64,000 bases of DNA from JAHELQ01 sp964491915 (GCA_964491915.1 CAZBHS010000005.1:62001-126000); one strand, 5' to 3'. Numbered from the stretch's first letter, positions 13,301 through 19,261 are shown. Notes: a model not told the origin generated them from the letters alone. Numbers and translations are program-made.

Positions 13301-16300
13301 TTCGTCGATCCCCTCTTCAACACCGAGCAGGGTATGATGACGGCATTCGCCGCGTTGGATCTCTACAAGAACTCCCAATTGCCACAAGGCAGTCACGGGG
13401 AATCATTGAAGCAGAGGCTCAAGAATTACGCCCTCTCCACCATCGAGGAGTTCTACCTCACATCCCGCCAGGGTGTGGTTTCAGAAGACGACACTCTCTG
13501 GCTCTCTTACGGCGCCGCCTATCCCGCCGGCAGCGAAAGCGGCTGGACAGGCAAGCGGGTGGACCGCACCATGACTGTGGCCCAGACCGCCTCTGAATTG
13601 TTGGCGCTGAACCGGGCGATAGCGTTTGAAGAAGACCCGGCCAAAAAGAAAACCTTTGCGACAATTATCAATAAAAAAATCGCGTTCCTGGAAAAACACA
13701 CAGACAACCTTCCCCATGCCTGGAAGCTACCGCTCCCGAATGAAGAATCGAGCGATGACGCTATCGAGGTCTCGGAAACCGAAGCCTCATTCAAAGATAA
13801 GGTAACGCTTTATCTGGCGGCCACAGACCTGAAGGCCGAAACCGCCGGCAAAATACTTCCGGCGATGGAAAAGCAACTGGAAGAATTTGGGAACGTAGAT
13901 ATCGAGCAAGACCTTCTCAAAGAGCACTTGCTCTACACCCTGGGCCTGGCAAACGCCGGCCGCGTGGAGCAGGCGAAGGAGAGGATGGCGGCAATCGCCT
14001 CCCTTTACAAAACCGGCGACATCAAGTTTGACAGTCTCTACTTGAACGCGTTGGCGGTGGCCGCCGATTACAAGACCGGCGGCTCCATGTACAACGACCT
14101 GTTCAAAGAATTGGTCGCCACCTACCGCGTCAAAGAGAGCGGAGTCTTCGCCGAGATTCAGCCGGACCTCACCTACAAGATCGACCTTAAGAGCCTGGGC
14201 GCCTTGATTATGGCCTTCCAGTCCCAACTACCGCGAGAAAGCGACCTCTTCACCACCACCATGTACCGGATGGTTGAAGAGAGCGGACTCTTCATCACCC
14301 GCAAGAACCTGGTGGTGGAACGCACGCCGTTGACCCTCTTGAAGCATTATCCCTTCGCTGAGGAGTTGCTACCCATGTTATCCTTCACCAAGGGCGACAG
14401 GAACCTGGCTCCGGTATTCGTCGAAGAGGCGTTCGTTCACTCCCCCTCCCATTTACCCGCCACTAAAAACGTGATTCCCGAGCAGGCCTCGAAGGTACTG
14501 ATACCCGAGCAAACCATCGATATCACCGAGGCGGGACTCCTGTCCGCTGTGATGCAGAAATTCGGTAATAAACTCCAATCACAGGGCAAGCGCATTGTCA
14601 GAGAAAAGGGCCGCAGTCTTGAACACACCGGACGCGGTTATTTCGAGTACTTGCTCGAAAGCGACTCAGGTATCACCTCCGGTTCGGCTCTGGCGATCCC
14701 GTACCAGTCGGTTGCCATCCGCGGCCAAAAAGAGCAGGCGGTTCATATCGAACCCATCGAGACCCGCAAACCATTCGCCGCCGAAACATTGGCCAACTAC
14801 CTGCTGGCGGGCACAGTTTATATGGAAGGACCGGGAGCTCAGAAAGAGACATGGCTCCGGGCGGAAAAACTTCAGAAACAATTGCTGGAAACATTCGCTT
14901 CCACCGGTTATGTCCCCGCCACCTTCAAGCTATTCGTCAACAAGACCGACCAAAGCATCCGCATCGAGGCCTCGGAAGAAAAAGCCTCCGGAATCACTTT
15001 GGCCAAGTTACTGGCGGCAACCGGAGGCGACGATTCCTTCCTGCTCGAGCAGTTGAAACTGACCGACACCCCGCTCCAACCGGAAGACATGCTGCCGATC
15101 ACCCACATCCCCGGAATGGCGAACCATTTCAACGCCCAACTCGAGGCGTTGGTCGATAACCCGCAGCCGGGCATCAACGGCATCGCCGCCGCGGTATTGG
15201 CCGGAGACATTCTGGGCCGCGACACCGCCCGACTGAGAGAGAAACTCGACAAACTCTGGAACCGCCGGATGGAATTACCGGCCTCAGTCGAAACCGAAAC
15301 CATCGAAAGCGGTTTGCTGCATCATTACAACTCCCCGCAATTCCTCCTCTACCTGTCGGCCAACGCCGCCCGGCAGAGTGAATTCCAATTCCAGAGGACA
15401 TTGAACATGTTCACCTACCTGGTGGAAATGGGTCGAGAGGGAACTCCCGCCTCCGGTTTCTGGTTGGTGGAAGACAGCCCCAGACAGCATGCCGAGCCGG
15501 GCGATGTGATGTCTCTAAAAGTACGGGTCACCAATGATTGCGATCCGAACTTCATGCGGCCGCTGACCATCCCCTCGTTGTTCATCAAGGCGGAGTTCAC
15601 GCCGGATTTGGTTTATAACGGTACCGAATACGATGAAGAGCTCGATGTATTGGGTAAATTCCGCTGGAAGTATTCCAATTTCGACCGCTCCGGCTATCTC
15701 ACCTATATCTACCAGGCCCTCATCCCCAAAGAATACCGCGATAATTATATCGAAGGGGTCATCGTGGCCGCCGGTAGCGCCGGAGTGTTGGATATGGATC
15801 CCGACAAGATCTCGGGCGACCGTTGCATCGACAAATGGGAAATCGAGAGAGTGCCGGTTCTGCCGCTCCAGCAGGTGGAGATCCAGGTATTCGGCGATCT
15901 GAACGCCAACGGTAAAAAAGATCCGGGCGAAACAGGCATCGCCGGCATCCAGTTCCGCGACACCCGCGGCAACATCTACCGCTCCAATTCCGAAGGCCAG
16001 TTCGTCATTTCAGCCGGCGACGACACCATCGGCCTCCAGATTCAAATCCAGACCATCCCCTCCAACTACACCCTCTCCACCCCTGTTACCCGCAGAATCA
16101 ACCGTCACACCCCGGCCCCCGTCATCTACGGCCTGGTCCCCTGCATAGAAGTCAGCGGCATCGTCTACATCGACGGCAACCAGAACGGCTCGCTGGATCA
16201 AACCGAGAAGAGAATCGAAGGCATCGTCGTCGAAGCCAAACTCAAAGAGGCGGTCACATCTGCCGAGAATCCCGGCCAGTTCACCTTCAAAAGCCTCCCC

Positions 16301-16408
16301 GAATCCTGGCTCAAAGAGATCCGCGTCTCCACCGACCAACCCTTCAACACCACCGTCCCCCCAGCCAACCTCTCCATCCAGATCATCAAAAAACAGAAAA
16401 AACAATAA
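1310..16408 (+). CDS. Giant secreted DUF11/CARDB repeat protein (5032 aa)
   Basis: A signal peptide (about residues 1-22) precedes roughly 11 DUF11-type modules (about 25-1548), then 19 CARDB-like modules (about 1549-3840). Each CARDB module opens with a P-D/E-L/I strand and closes with the Cys-rich signature ICECDGxNN. A further DUF11 module (about 3845-3965) is followed by a ~740-residue helical region (about 3977-4715), another DUF11-like module and two SdrD-B-like domains (about 4856 and 4945). Paired cysteines suggest disulfide-stabilised extracellular modules. CARDB modules 4-15 form a four-module super-repeat of ~498 residues present three times. There is no LPXTG motif and no recognised C-terminal secretion signal. 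It overlaps the preceding surface gene by 4 bp and is followed by a strong terminator. The likely role is surface structure, adhesion or a sheath; the function is not established. Confidence 0.9.
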   Translation: MSRALLFTLLVLSLLCGGLFGQSTGVTGDSDINKCEQKSYTISIQNNSGNPLTGLVITDEINALTGFAYVPGTTSIDVDGNPPISTADPAVNPAPVELVWNIDTLTGSPFTLNDGETLNITFDLYAGCTAVSGSQNVTIDYLISGTPSSDSTNFSIQVLPGGVTIKKNPNVLPQELGQNVTWTITVENTGIGDIKNVVVTDDLGTGLAYVSSTPAGNNGGQITTWDSTQIPALAQMAPGDIVTIDITSTVIACEFLDNVANVKWGCDVADTCFDTASDGGTATASVQRIVKTPLIDYTPPNITFNYCQDFVDTSFTVQNTGDGTAHDVWINVDFGAMTVSNLPAGAIYNNADKRFEIAIPIPAGGSFDLSFRLNYSIWCGGSFPAGDLLWQTEYKDDCDQPFYPPVQLSSISSPTGTTGVSIEKSGSPEAVQIGSQVTYTITSSYSGDIACGSGTAGVFTVVDTIPDGFTVIDAGGGLYVPGGGGTGGTITWTYTPPAALNTSIIIQLPDRSQCESYCFTLFTNSVTVGGTDCCGCALSESASQTTAIECEELVDSNKTVTPSIGIRCTNFEYTNTYDFTAAANLTLNSFTFEEHADNQQQYVPGSLAVTYDGADITGCVAVTDNTPGGYLVLDFSGCAADLVNNKNLTVVYQLTITENTASACGDTGFYSWSSLDMGVSGGECLQDGVIRETQYVTVDPPAMSVSVTGLGSIIHKCESQTITITLTQDSNIADPKDVRLVLSGLNYYVTDPAATVCGGSVAPVSCTPTLVGDDYVWEFADGFTGAGSSATLQMTVQKRCTGSGDLVATAYFDDNCNDDGSYDDTCSTTAVETPALLLGGDLLIEKNPEVYYASETMVAWKIYVTNRGSGNAYNVWIDDTLGAGLAFDSASVSPNTGVTVTANQDHNGGAINGATIAIDMMTPGERREITFNADQIDCDNLTNNVSASWGCVGIDCQTVVTDDSIVKLPDPLLINTNNVTTPIDVCSTVDGTITLKNAGQTTCYNLQVTETLAPGLTYVAASTRWRLNGGPWNGPNAAYDPSPATSPLQWTSTQIPGLATVTPGDIIEIDFDMNASCPFQDGNVSVSTSYENPCGKIFTNADSTFEVSLREPQISVTKTRVNEPIDCGDLVEWSITVQNTSGYTLPVIWVEDTLGAAFTYDSSVGDPPFTSDNGTYTAPNKITWELRNVNHNDTVTLTIRATADNPPCSPTVDNTVTAWWGCGAADGSSATKPGIDPPDDTLCLATSGTTDTNTPTRQPSLAFLGITVSPIQINSCDDSTELTVTITNNGPTDARNLDLEITLPPGITYNAGTSAVHIGPDDTGLPGAVADPAISGGTITYYDLADSGNNIANTLEADGGNDTLVLKFSVQSNCYLTSDIAFDLNYFDCCEDTQYSDTTSQTVTALFPDISVTKTPTSSQVDCNSDQTWTITVTNNGTGNAEVVRIEDTLGDWIDYVSSAPAATSLGGQVYGWEISNLAGGASTSFTITGRLAPDAPQSDCSLLLRQNNVRAIWGCGVAGDATDGDPTTTGYDCTHSSWSNATPALLVMPDLVIGDITPNITCSADGTFGGTITVAVQNQGDGNSNVPFTVQVTDGKGWTGTGTYNNNIAPGASVNVTIDIATWTPDCQPCAAPYSFDATVDLNNDICECNEGNNDFGPVTYTVPIPDLTITDIDFSNVSCSGDSISGTVDVIVRNNGCVAANNILVTLATDGCLAFSNETVVSLAAETSTTVSFTISGSWADCTTQNCQFTANVDPADAVCECDGGNNSRVETYSTTLPDLIVTDIDFANVSCNLDNVSGFVAVTIQNQGFGTASNFQVALATDGCLTFANQTVVGPLGAGASTTVNFPVTSSWANCADCDCQFTATVDPTGAVCECDGANNQATDTYSHTLPDLTVTSVTPAVNCIGDNNLQGTVTVNVANTGCGDANNAVVRLISTCGVVFVDQTVTLAAGSNTDLTFNFTPDCANCTCIFIAIIDPDNTICECSGNNNALASTPFTIDVPDLSVQSDTLAVSCAGDGSVTVSGNVTLQNTGCGLLFNGTVPLRFTLYDNTGCGGNVIDQWTYNATPATIFPGGGTQAFAVPPRIIASNLCTNSTGCQVSIRVEVDYTDSICECDGTNNTYCADNKAVDIPDIVITNDTLGLTCANDGQATISGAITVANNGCGSNLTSDFPVRLTLYDNTGCSGNISSQWSQTLTGVNIPAGGGTQTFTINPETIGLDMVANAANCQVSIRVEADFPDTVCECDDTNNTYCADTKAIDIPDLETSGENLAVTCESDGNIRASGTVTIANNGCGSNMTANIPVRFTLYDNSGCAGNLVAQWTETLGGANIPPGGGTQTFTITPEIITANICDNSTGCNVSLRIETDYTAVICESDGTDNNLCADKTVSIPELTVNSVTPSFNCVADGNLAGTVTVNVSNTGCGDANGAVVRLTSDCGLVFADQTVNLPAGGSANLTFNFIPVCSACTCTFTATIDPAGAICECDGSNNSLAAAPFTIDVPDLLVQSDTLQATCATDNQFMISGTVTVQNDGCGANATADIPVRFTLFDNTGCSGNQVAQWTEDLSSVSIASGGGTQTFTVTPHAVVANLCSDSTGCQFSIRVELDYTGSICECDGNNNTYCADNKNVDIPDIVVTNDTLAVNCQSDGQVTVSGSVTLGNNGCGSNLAGDVDVRFTLYDNTGCSGNVLSQWTQTFSGVNIAPGGGQAFTVTPMAMVLDMIANSTNCQVSILIEADSTGSICECDGTNNTRCADPIPVDIPDLEPAAEALTITFNDDGSIQVSGNVTIVNNGCGSNMVSDIPVRFTIYDNINCTGGVVSQWTETLTGSSIAPGGGTQVFTITPEIITTNICTNSTGCQVSILVEVDVSDTICESDGTDNSLCVDKAVDLPELTVNAVTPAFTCLNDGNLSGSVTVNVENTGCGAATDAVVRLVSDCGITFADQTITLPPSGNSDLIFTFTPLCSSCTCTFTATIDPTNAIPECDGTNNSNTAAPFTIDVPDLLVQAHTLQVDCSADNQFTVSGTVTVQNDGCGANATADIPVRFTLFDNTGCTGNQVAQWTDTLTSVNIASGGGTQSFTITPEIINADLRANSTNCQFSIQVELDYSGTICECDGGNNTYCASPMGFDIPDVVIQGDTLGVTCSSDGQVSISGTVTLANDGCGSTLTASVPMRFTMYDNTGCGGNVLSQWTETFGPVNIPALGATQTFTITPQTVVSNLVANSTNCRVSIFVEADVSGAICESDGTNNTWCADDKPIDIPDLETPSDALSVTCTSDGNVRVGGNVTIANMGCGSNVTAPIPVRFTMYDNSGCTGTVLSQWTETLGGANIAPGGGSQSFTITDHDITLDACANSANCAYSILVETDYTGSICESDGTDNNLCSDKTLAIPNLTITSVASSIVCLSDGSLTGTTVQVTNDGCAPATGVTVRLISDCGLTFSDETVDLAAGETKDVLFLFTAGITTCSCNFTATIDPDDTICECNGADNTLAGTTDMLIPDLEVQSEVLTVTCNEDGVFLVSGNVTLLNNGCGPDLTGIVPMRFTLYSGTGCGGDIITQWTENFPAAAIVSGGGTQIFTIQPYEFASDLCKESGDCQVSIFVEADYNDSICEWDGTDNSLCGDKIMEFPDLAVNSVTPEVTCATDGSLQGTVTVNVGNTGCADATGVRVRLTSDCGLVFDNKTITIPQGARRNVVFNFTPSCDSDTCTFTATIDPAKDICECSRTNNQRTLETLLPRTNLVAADITAACNPDNTVAVTVKVENNGNQNVSAVSIKVYDTDSNQVFNETRSIDAGAGETISFDAGPYPAGGQLDFRLVVDEENSVCECDGADNESLVSIYCPMAGTPGFDIERTCGPAQEPGGIYVFTIKVTNNGDADVTDCVVEDQLPDMLQYVHNSTTIDGRIIAEPEGGDNLKRWNIGTMTAGQTVIIQYQAIPSSDSDPGRYCNRAQARGTALNGDPVQSGDSDCCVVLTRTNEGCCLRIIEDPRGFFQQPQLPLSFVDPLFNTEQGMMTAFAALDLYKNSQLPQGSHGESLKQRLKNYALSTIEEFYLTSRQGVVSEDDTLWLSYGAAYPAGSESGWTGKRVDRTMTVAQTASELLALNRAIAFEEDPAKKKTFATIINKKIAFLEKHTDNLPHAWKLPLPNEESSDDAIEVSETEASFKDKVTLYLAATDLKAETAGKILPAMEKQLEEFGNVDIEQDLLKEHLLYTLGLANAGRVEQAKERMAAIASLYKTGDIKFDSLYLNALAVAADYKTGGSMYNDLFKELVATYRVKESGVFAEIQPDLTYKIDLKSLGALIMAFQSQLPRESDLFTTTMYRMVEESGLFITRKNLVVERTPLTLLKHYPFAEELLPMLSFTKGDRNLAPVFVEEAFVHSPSHLPATKNVIPEQASKVLIPEQTIDITEAGLLSAVMQKFGNKLQSQGKRIVREKGRSLEHTGRGYFEYLLESDSGITSGSALAIPYQSVAIRGQKEQAVHIEPIETRKPFAAETLANYLLAGTVYMEGPGAQKETWLRAEKLQKQLLETFASTGYVPATFKLFVNKTDQSIRIEASEEKASGITLAKLLAATGGDDSFLLEQLKLTDTPLQPEDMLPITHIPGMANHFNAQLEALVDNPQPGINGIAAAVLAGDILGRDTARLREKLDKLWNRRMELPASVETETIESGLLHHYNSPQFLLYLSANAARQSEFQFQRTLNMFTYLVEMGREGTPASGFWLVEDSPRQHAEPGDVMSLKVRVTNDCDPNFMRPLTIPSLFIKAEFTPDLVYNGTEYDEELDVLGKFRWKYSNFDRSGYLTYIYQALIPKEYRDNYIEGVIVAAGSAGVLDMDPDKISGDRCIDKWEIERVPVLPLQQVEIQVFGDLNANGKKDPGETGIAGIQFRDTRGNIYRSNSEGQFVISAGDDTIGLQIQIQTIPSNYTLSTPVTRRINRHTPAPVIYGLVPCIEVSGIVYIDGNQNGSLDQTEKRIEGIVVEAKLKEAVTSAENPGQFTFKSLPESWLKEIRVSTDQPFNTTVPPANLSIQIIKKQKKQ
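6986..11476 (+). repeat. Three-fold ~1.5-kb super-repeat inside the giant CARDB gene
   Basis: CARDB modules come in the order a-b-c-d, with openings like LTVxSVTP, LLVQSDTL, DIVxTNDTL and DLExxxxxL. This set of four recurs with module a at codons beginning 6986, 8483, 9977 and 11474. The periods are 1497, 1494 and 1497 bp, so three full sets are followed by a fourth, irregular one. Sub-sequences such as IPVRFTLYDNxGC and QWTETL recur almost unchanged within a set. The pattern fits repeated unequal crossover of a four-module block. It could also promote misassembly of short reads, so the copy number should be treated as provisional. Confidence 0.85.
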
Positions 16409-16437
16409 ACAATTGTCCCCCCTATCACTATAAAAAA

Positions 16438-16462
16438 GGGCGCCCTCCGGGGCGCCCTTTTT
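16438..16462 (+). terminator. Rho-independent terminator of the surface-protein operon
   Basis: An 8-bp GC-only stem (16438-16445 with 16450-16457) with a four-base loop is followed by five T residues, 30 bases after the stop of the giant gene. An A run precedes it, so it may act in both directions. Confidence 0.9.
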
Positions 16463-16550
16463 CCCTCCCCTCAACAATCAAGAGCCCCCTTTAATCCATC
16501 ACAAAAGCGCCTGGAAATTGATAAAAAACTTAACTTTTTCTCCAAAAGCC

Positions 16551-16641
16551 TTGACTTTAAGCAACCGCTTATAGTAAACTATTTTCAGCAAACCCGCCGG
16601 GCCTCTGCTTGCAAGCTAATTACGGCGGGTCTTTTTGTACC
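16551..16641 (+). ncRNA. Small hairpin RNA unit, copy 1 (AbiF-RNA-like)
   Basis: A promoter-like TTGACT (16551-16556) and TAAACT (16575-16580), 18 bases apart, lie just upstream of a ~50-base unit starting near 16588. The unit has an 8-bp stem ACCCGCCG/CGGCGGGT (16592-16599 and 16623-16630), a 23-base loop and five T residues (16632-16636). A near-identical unit with the same promoter geometry lies 223 bases downstream. Conservation of promoter spacing, stem, loop and T run points to an independently transcribed short RNA rather than a chance hairpin. No gene follows this copy directly. Confidence 0.65.
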
Positions 16642-16773
16642 TCTTGGGAAATCGAAAAAAATTTCAATCCATTCTGTAGCAATCAATAAAAAACACCGGA
16701 TTCAATATGGTTTCCAAACCTCCCAGTCAGCTCTTTTTATATGTTTATTTTTCAAATTTTTTCAATGATACGG

Positions 16774-16864
16774 TTGACATTCGTCAAGTATTTATATTAG
16801 AATATATTTAGCACACCCGCCGGGCCTCTGCCTGCATGCTAATTACGGCGGGTCTTTTTGTACC
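16774..16864 (+). ncRNA. Small hairpin RNA unit, copy 2, immediately upstream of the abi gene
   Basis: TTGACA (16774-16779) and TAGAAT (16798-16803) are 18 bases apart, as in copy 1, and lie 11 bases before the same 8-bp stem (16815-16822 with 16846-16853). The loop differs from that of copy 1 at only two positions, and the T run (16855-16859) is kept. The unit ends 12 bases before the likely abi start. From memory, a structured abiF RNA motif has been described upstream of abiF genes, and this position and structure fit it. It could act as an RNA antitoxin for the HEPN protein, as a transcription attenuator in its leader, or both. Confidence 0.7.
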
Positions 16865-16876
16865 CAGGAGTTTCCA

Positions 16877-17782
16877 ATAGAATATACAAAAAAGCCTCTT
16901 AATTTTGAAGAGCAGGCAACACTCTTATTGAATCGGGGTATTGAGGCCGACCAAGAAGTCTTACTAAACCATTTACAATCGATAAATTATTATCGCTTAA
17001 GTGGATATTTATATTCCTTCCGAGATGGTGAAGAGAAATATAAAAAAGGAACAACAATCCGACAAGTTCTTCAGATATATGATTTTGATAGTAAACTCAG
17101 AATACTTGTCCTAGAGGCTATCGAACGGATTGAAATAGCGATGAAGACACAAATAGCATACAAATTCTCCCTTAGGTATGGTCCTTTTGCTTATAAAAAC
17201 CCTAAAAATCTTCCGGAAATGACCGAAACGGAGCATTCCATTTTTTTAGAAAAAATTTCCGCAGAGAAGGGGAGAAGCCGGGAAGCTTTTGTTCAGCATT
17301 TCGAAAACAAATATGGCAAGTATCATGATAGTTTGCCCATTTGGATGGCCGTAGAAATTATGACATTCGGACAAGCCCTAACACTCTTTAATGGCCTCGA
17401 TCAAAAAATTAAGAACGAAATCGCACAGGAGTTCAAGATGCCCTTTCAGGTCCTGCAGTCATGGTTATTGGCCTTGAATACAATCCGAAATATTTGTGCG
17501 CATCACTCAAGGCTTTGGAATCGAACATTGGGAAACAAACCTCGAATACCAAAAAAGAAGAAATATCCCCAATGGCATTTTCCAGTATCGATCTCGAACA
17601 ATAAAACATTCTGTATTTTGACAATTATAAAATATTTACTGAACATAATTTCGCCCCACAACAAATGGGCATTCCGTTTACAATCACTCTTAGAAAAAAG
17701 CAAAGCAATACCCCAAAAAGCAATGGGATTCCCCGAAAACTGGGAGCAATGCCCCATCTGGCTCGCTCCCCACACCGATTGA
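16877..17782 (+). CDS. Abi_2 (AbiD/AbiF) family HEPN protein, putative RNase toxin
   Basis: The protein matches the Abi_2 pattern: YTKKPLNFEEQ at the N-terminus, then INYYRLSGYLYSF, the helix ERIEIAMKTQIAY, and near the C-terminus RNICAHH. The last fits the HEPN R-N-x3-H catalytic motif (CGA codon at 17486). Family members cause abortive infection, and HEPN domains of this kind are RNases. The first ATG/GTG/TTG in frame is a TTG at 16928, but conserved residues extend 17 codons upstream. The only well-placed start is an ATA at 16877 with GGAG six bases before it, so either a rare start is used or the ATG has been lost. The gene is clearly AT-richer than its neighbours, suggesting transfer. 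It forms a unit with the upstream RNA hairpins. Confidence 0.8.
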   Translation: MEYTKKPLNFEEQATLLLNRGIEADQEVLLNHLQSINYYRLSGYLYSFRDGEEKYKKGTTIRQVLQIYDFDSKLRILVLEAIERIEIAMKTQIAYKFSLRYGPFAYKNPKNLPEMTETEHSIFLEKISAEKGRSREAFVQHFENKYGKYHDSLPIWMAVEIMTFGQALTLFNGLDQKIKNEIAQEFKMPFQVLQSWLLALNTIRNICAHHSRLWNRTLGNKPRIPKKKKYPQWHFPVSISNNKTFCILTIIKYLLNIISPHNKWAFRLQSLLEKSKAIPQKAMGFPENWEQCPIWLAPHTD

Positions 17783-17810
17783 CCGGTAGCCAACAAGAAT
17801 TAGACTGAAA

Positions 17811-18176
17811 TTATTCGGGTGGAGCTTCGGTTGAATGGGCTGCCGTAAGGGTTTTACTTTCTTGGCGTACAGTTTGTCCTTCTTGGGTGGTCGAATCTTC
17901 TGCTTTTGGAGTGGAATCTTGCTCTTCGGTAATGGAATCATCTGCTTCCGGGACAACATCTTGTTCTGGTGTCATATATTCTTCTGCTTCCGAAACAGAA
18001 TCTTCTGCTTCCGGAGTATAATCTTCTGCTTTGGGAACGAAAGCTAATTCTTCCGGAATAGAATCATGCGCTTCCGAAACAGAATCTTCTGCTTCCGAAA
18101 TGGAATCATCTGCTTTGGGAACAGAAGCGCATGATTCGGAAACAGAAGACGGTGATTCCTTTTTACCGGGTGGTTT
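17811..18176 (-). other. Open acidic Ser/Glu/Asp-repeat frame following sppA, +1 frame
   Basis: Reading the minus strand one base out of the sppA frame gives about 120 codons without a stop, ending in TAA at 17813-17811. They encode degenerate repeats of the type SEAEDSVSEAEEY and PKADDSI. The frame continues from the last codons of sppA (PPGKKESPSS) with no start codon of its own. It looks like an acidic, disordered C-terminal tail. It may belong to sppA through one extra base in the C4 or A4 run near the sppA stop, through programmed +1 frameshifting, or as the remains of a former gene end. The repeats are also plain at DNA level, with TCTTCTGCTTCCG recurring on the plus strand. Confidence 0.6.
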
Positions 18177-19143
18177 TGGGGAGCCAGAGGTAGTAGAATC
18201 CGGGTTTCAGGGAGGGGATGATTTTTTCGTAGAGGGTGGCGGAGTCGAAGGGATTGCTCTGGGAGTTGGCGATGGCGTAGATGTTGGTCTTACGGTTGGG
18301 GAAGAAGGTGTAGGTGACGACGTTGGCCCGTTTGAGGGAGGCGAGGTCGAGAACTTTGTCGAGGGCCTCGTCGAAGTAGCCGATGGCGTCCACCAGCTTG
18401 TGGTCCAACGCTTGTTTGGCGGTGTAGATGCGGCCGTCGGCCAGGATTTTCAGTTGGTTCATCGAGAGGGAGTCTTTACGGTTTTTGTGGACCACAGCCA
18501 GAAAATTATTGTACATTTCGTCGATCATCCCCTGGAACACGTCGCGGTCGTCGCGGGTCATTTTTTTGAACGGACTGCCGGCGTCTTTCATCTCGCCGGA
18601 TTTGACGACATTGACCGCCACGCCGATCTTTTCCATCAATTTGTGCAACTCCGGGAACATGGCGATGACGCCGATACTGCCGGTGATGGTGGAGGGATGG
18701 GCGACGATGTAATCGCAGGCGGCGGCGATATAATAGCCGCCGGAAGCCGCCACTCCCATCATCAACGCGACCACAGGCTTTTTACTGGACTGCTTGAAAC
18801 GGAGAATCTCGTGATAGATGATATCGCTGGCTGTCACCTCGCCGCCGGGGGTGTCCAGCAGCAGAATGATTCCCTTGACCGCCGGGTCTTTTTTGGCCAG
18901 TTGCAAGCGGGTATAGATCCGCGAGACAATATCGCCCTCCTTGTCGAAGAGCCCGGGTGATTGGACCGACGCGATCACTCCCGACACATTTATCACCAGG
19001 ATTTTTTCCTTCGCCGTTGCCGGAGCCAGCACCTTCTCCTGCAACGAATCCTGCCCCAGGAAATCCAGGTGGATCTGGGGGGCGCACCCGGAGAACACCG
19101 TCAACATTGCCAAAACCACGAGCCGAATCATCTTTGCCTTCAC
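18163..19143 (-). CDS. sppA: SppA-type signal peptide peptidase (S49), lipoprotein
   Basis: This is an S49 serine protease of the short SppA class. With the GTG start at 19143 (GGAGGAG five bases upstream) the product is 326 aa. It has a lipobox VFSGC with Cys at about residue 20, so it is predicted to be a lipoprotein. The nucleophile Ser lies in AASGGYY (about residue 134) and the general-base Lys in GEMKDAGS (about 186). The 52-residue spacing is the same as in Bacillus SppA. Longer starts up to 19176 lack a ribosome binding site. SppA enzymes clear cleaved signal peptides within the membrane. A long acidic frame follows in the +1 frame, so the true C-terminus is uncertain. Confidence 0.88.
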   Translation of the reverse strand: MKAKMIRLVVLAMLTVFSGCAPQIHLDFLGQDSLQEKVLAPATAKEKILVINVSGVIASVQSPGLFDKEGDIVSRIYTRLQLAKKDPAVKGIILLLDTPGGEVTASDIIYHEILRFKQSSKKPVVALMMGVAASGGYYIAAACDYIVAHPSTITGSIGVIAMFPELHKLMEKIGVAVNVVKSGEMKDAGSPFKKMTRDDRDVFQGMIDEMYNNFLAVVHKNRKDSLSMNQLKILADGRIYTAKQALDHKLVDAIGYFDEALDKVLDLASLKRANVVTYTFFPNRKTNIYAIANSQSNPFDSATLYEKIIPSLKPGFYYLWLPKTTR

Positions 19144-19261
19144 TGTATCTCCTCCATCCAAACGATCTCGTCTCAATGTACCACAACTTGAGGCAAAAAC
19201 AAACCGTTAAAATGGTAAAACGCCTCTCCAGCCCCTTTAGCAAATGTTTTTACGGATTCTC

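Noticed and set aside
16551..16864. The two hairpin units as a CRISPR or REP array
   Set aside because: There are only two copies with a 180-base spacing, and each has its own promoter-like boxes and T run. Small RNA genes fit better.
18031..18960. Long plus-strand open frame opposite sppA
   Set aside because: It is low in recognisable motifs and mirrors the codon pattern of sppA, whose catalytic Ser/Lys and lipobox are intact.
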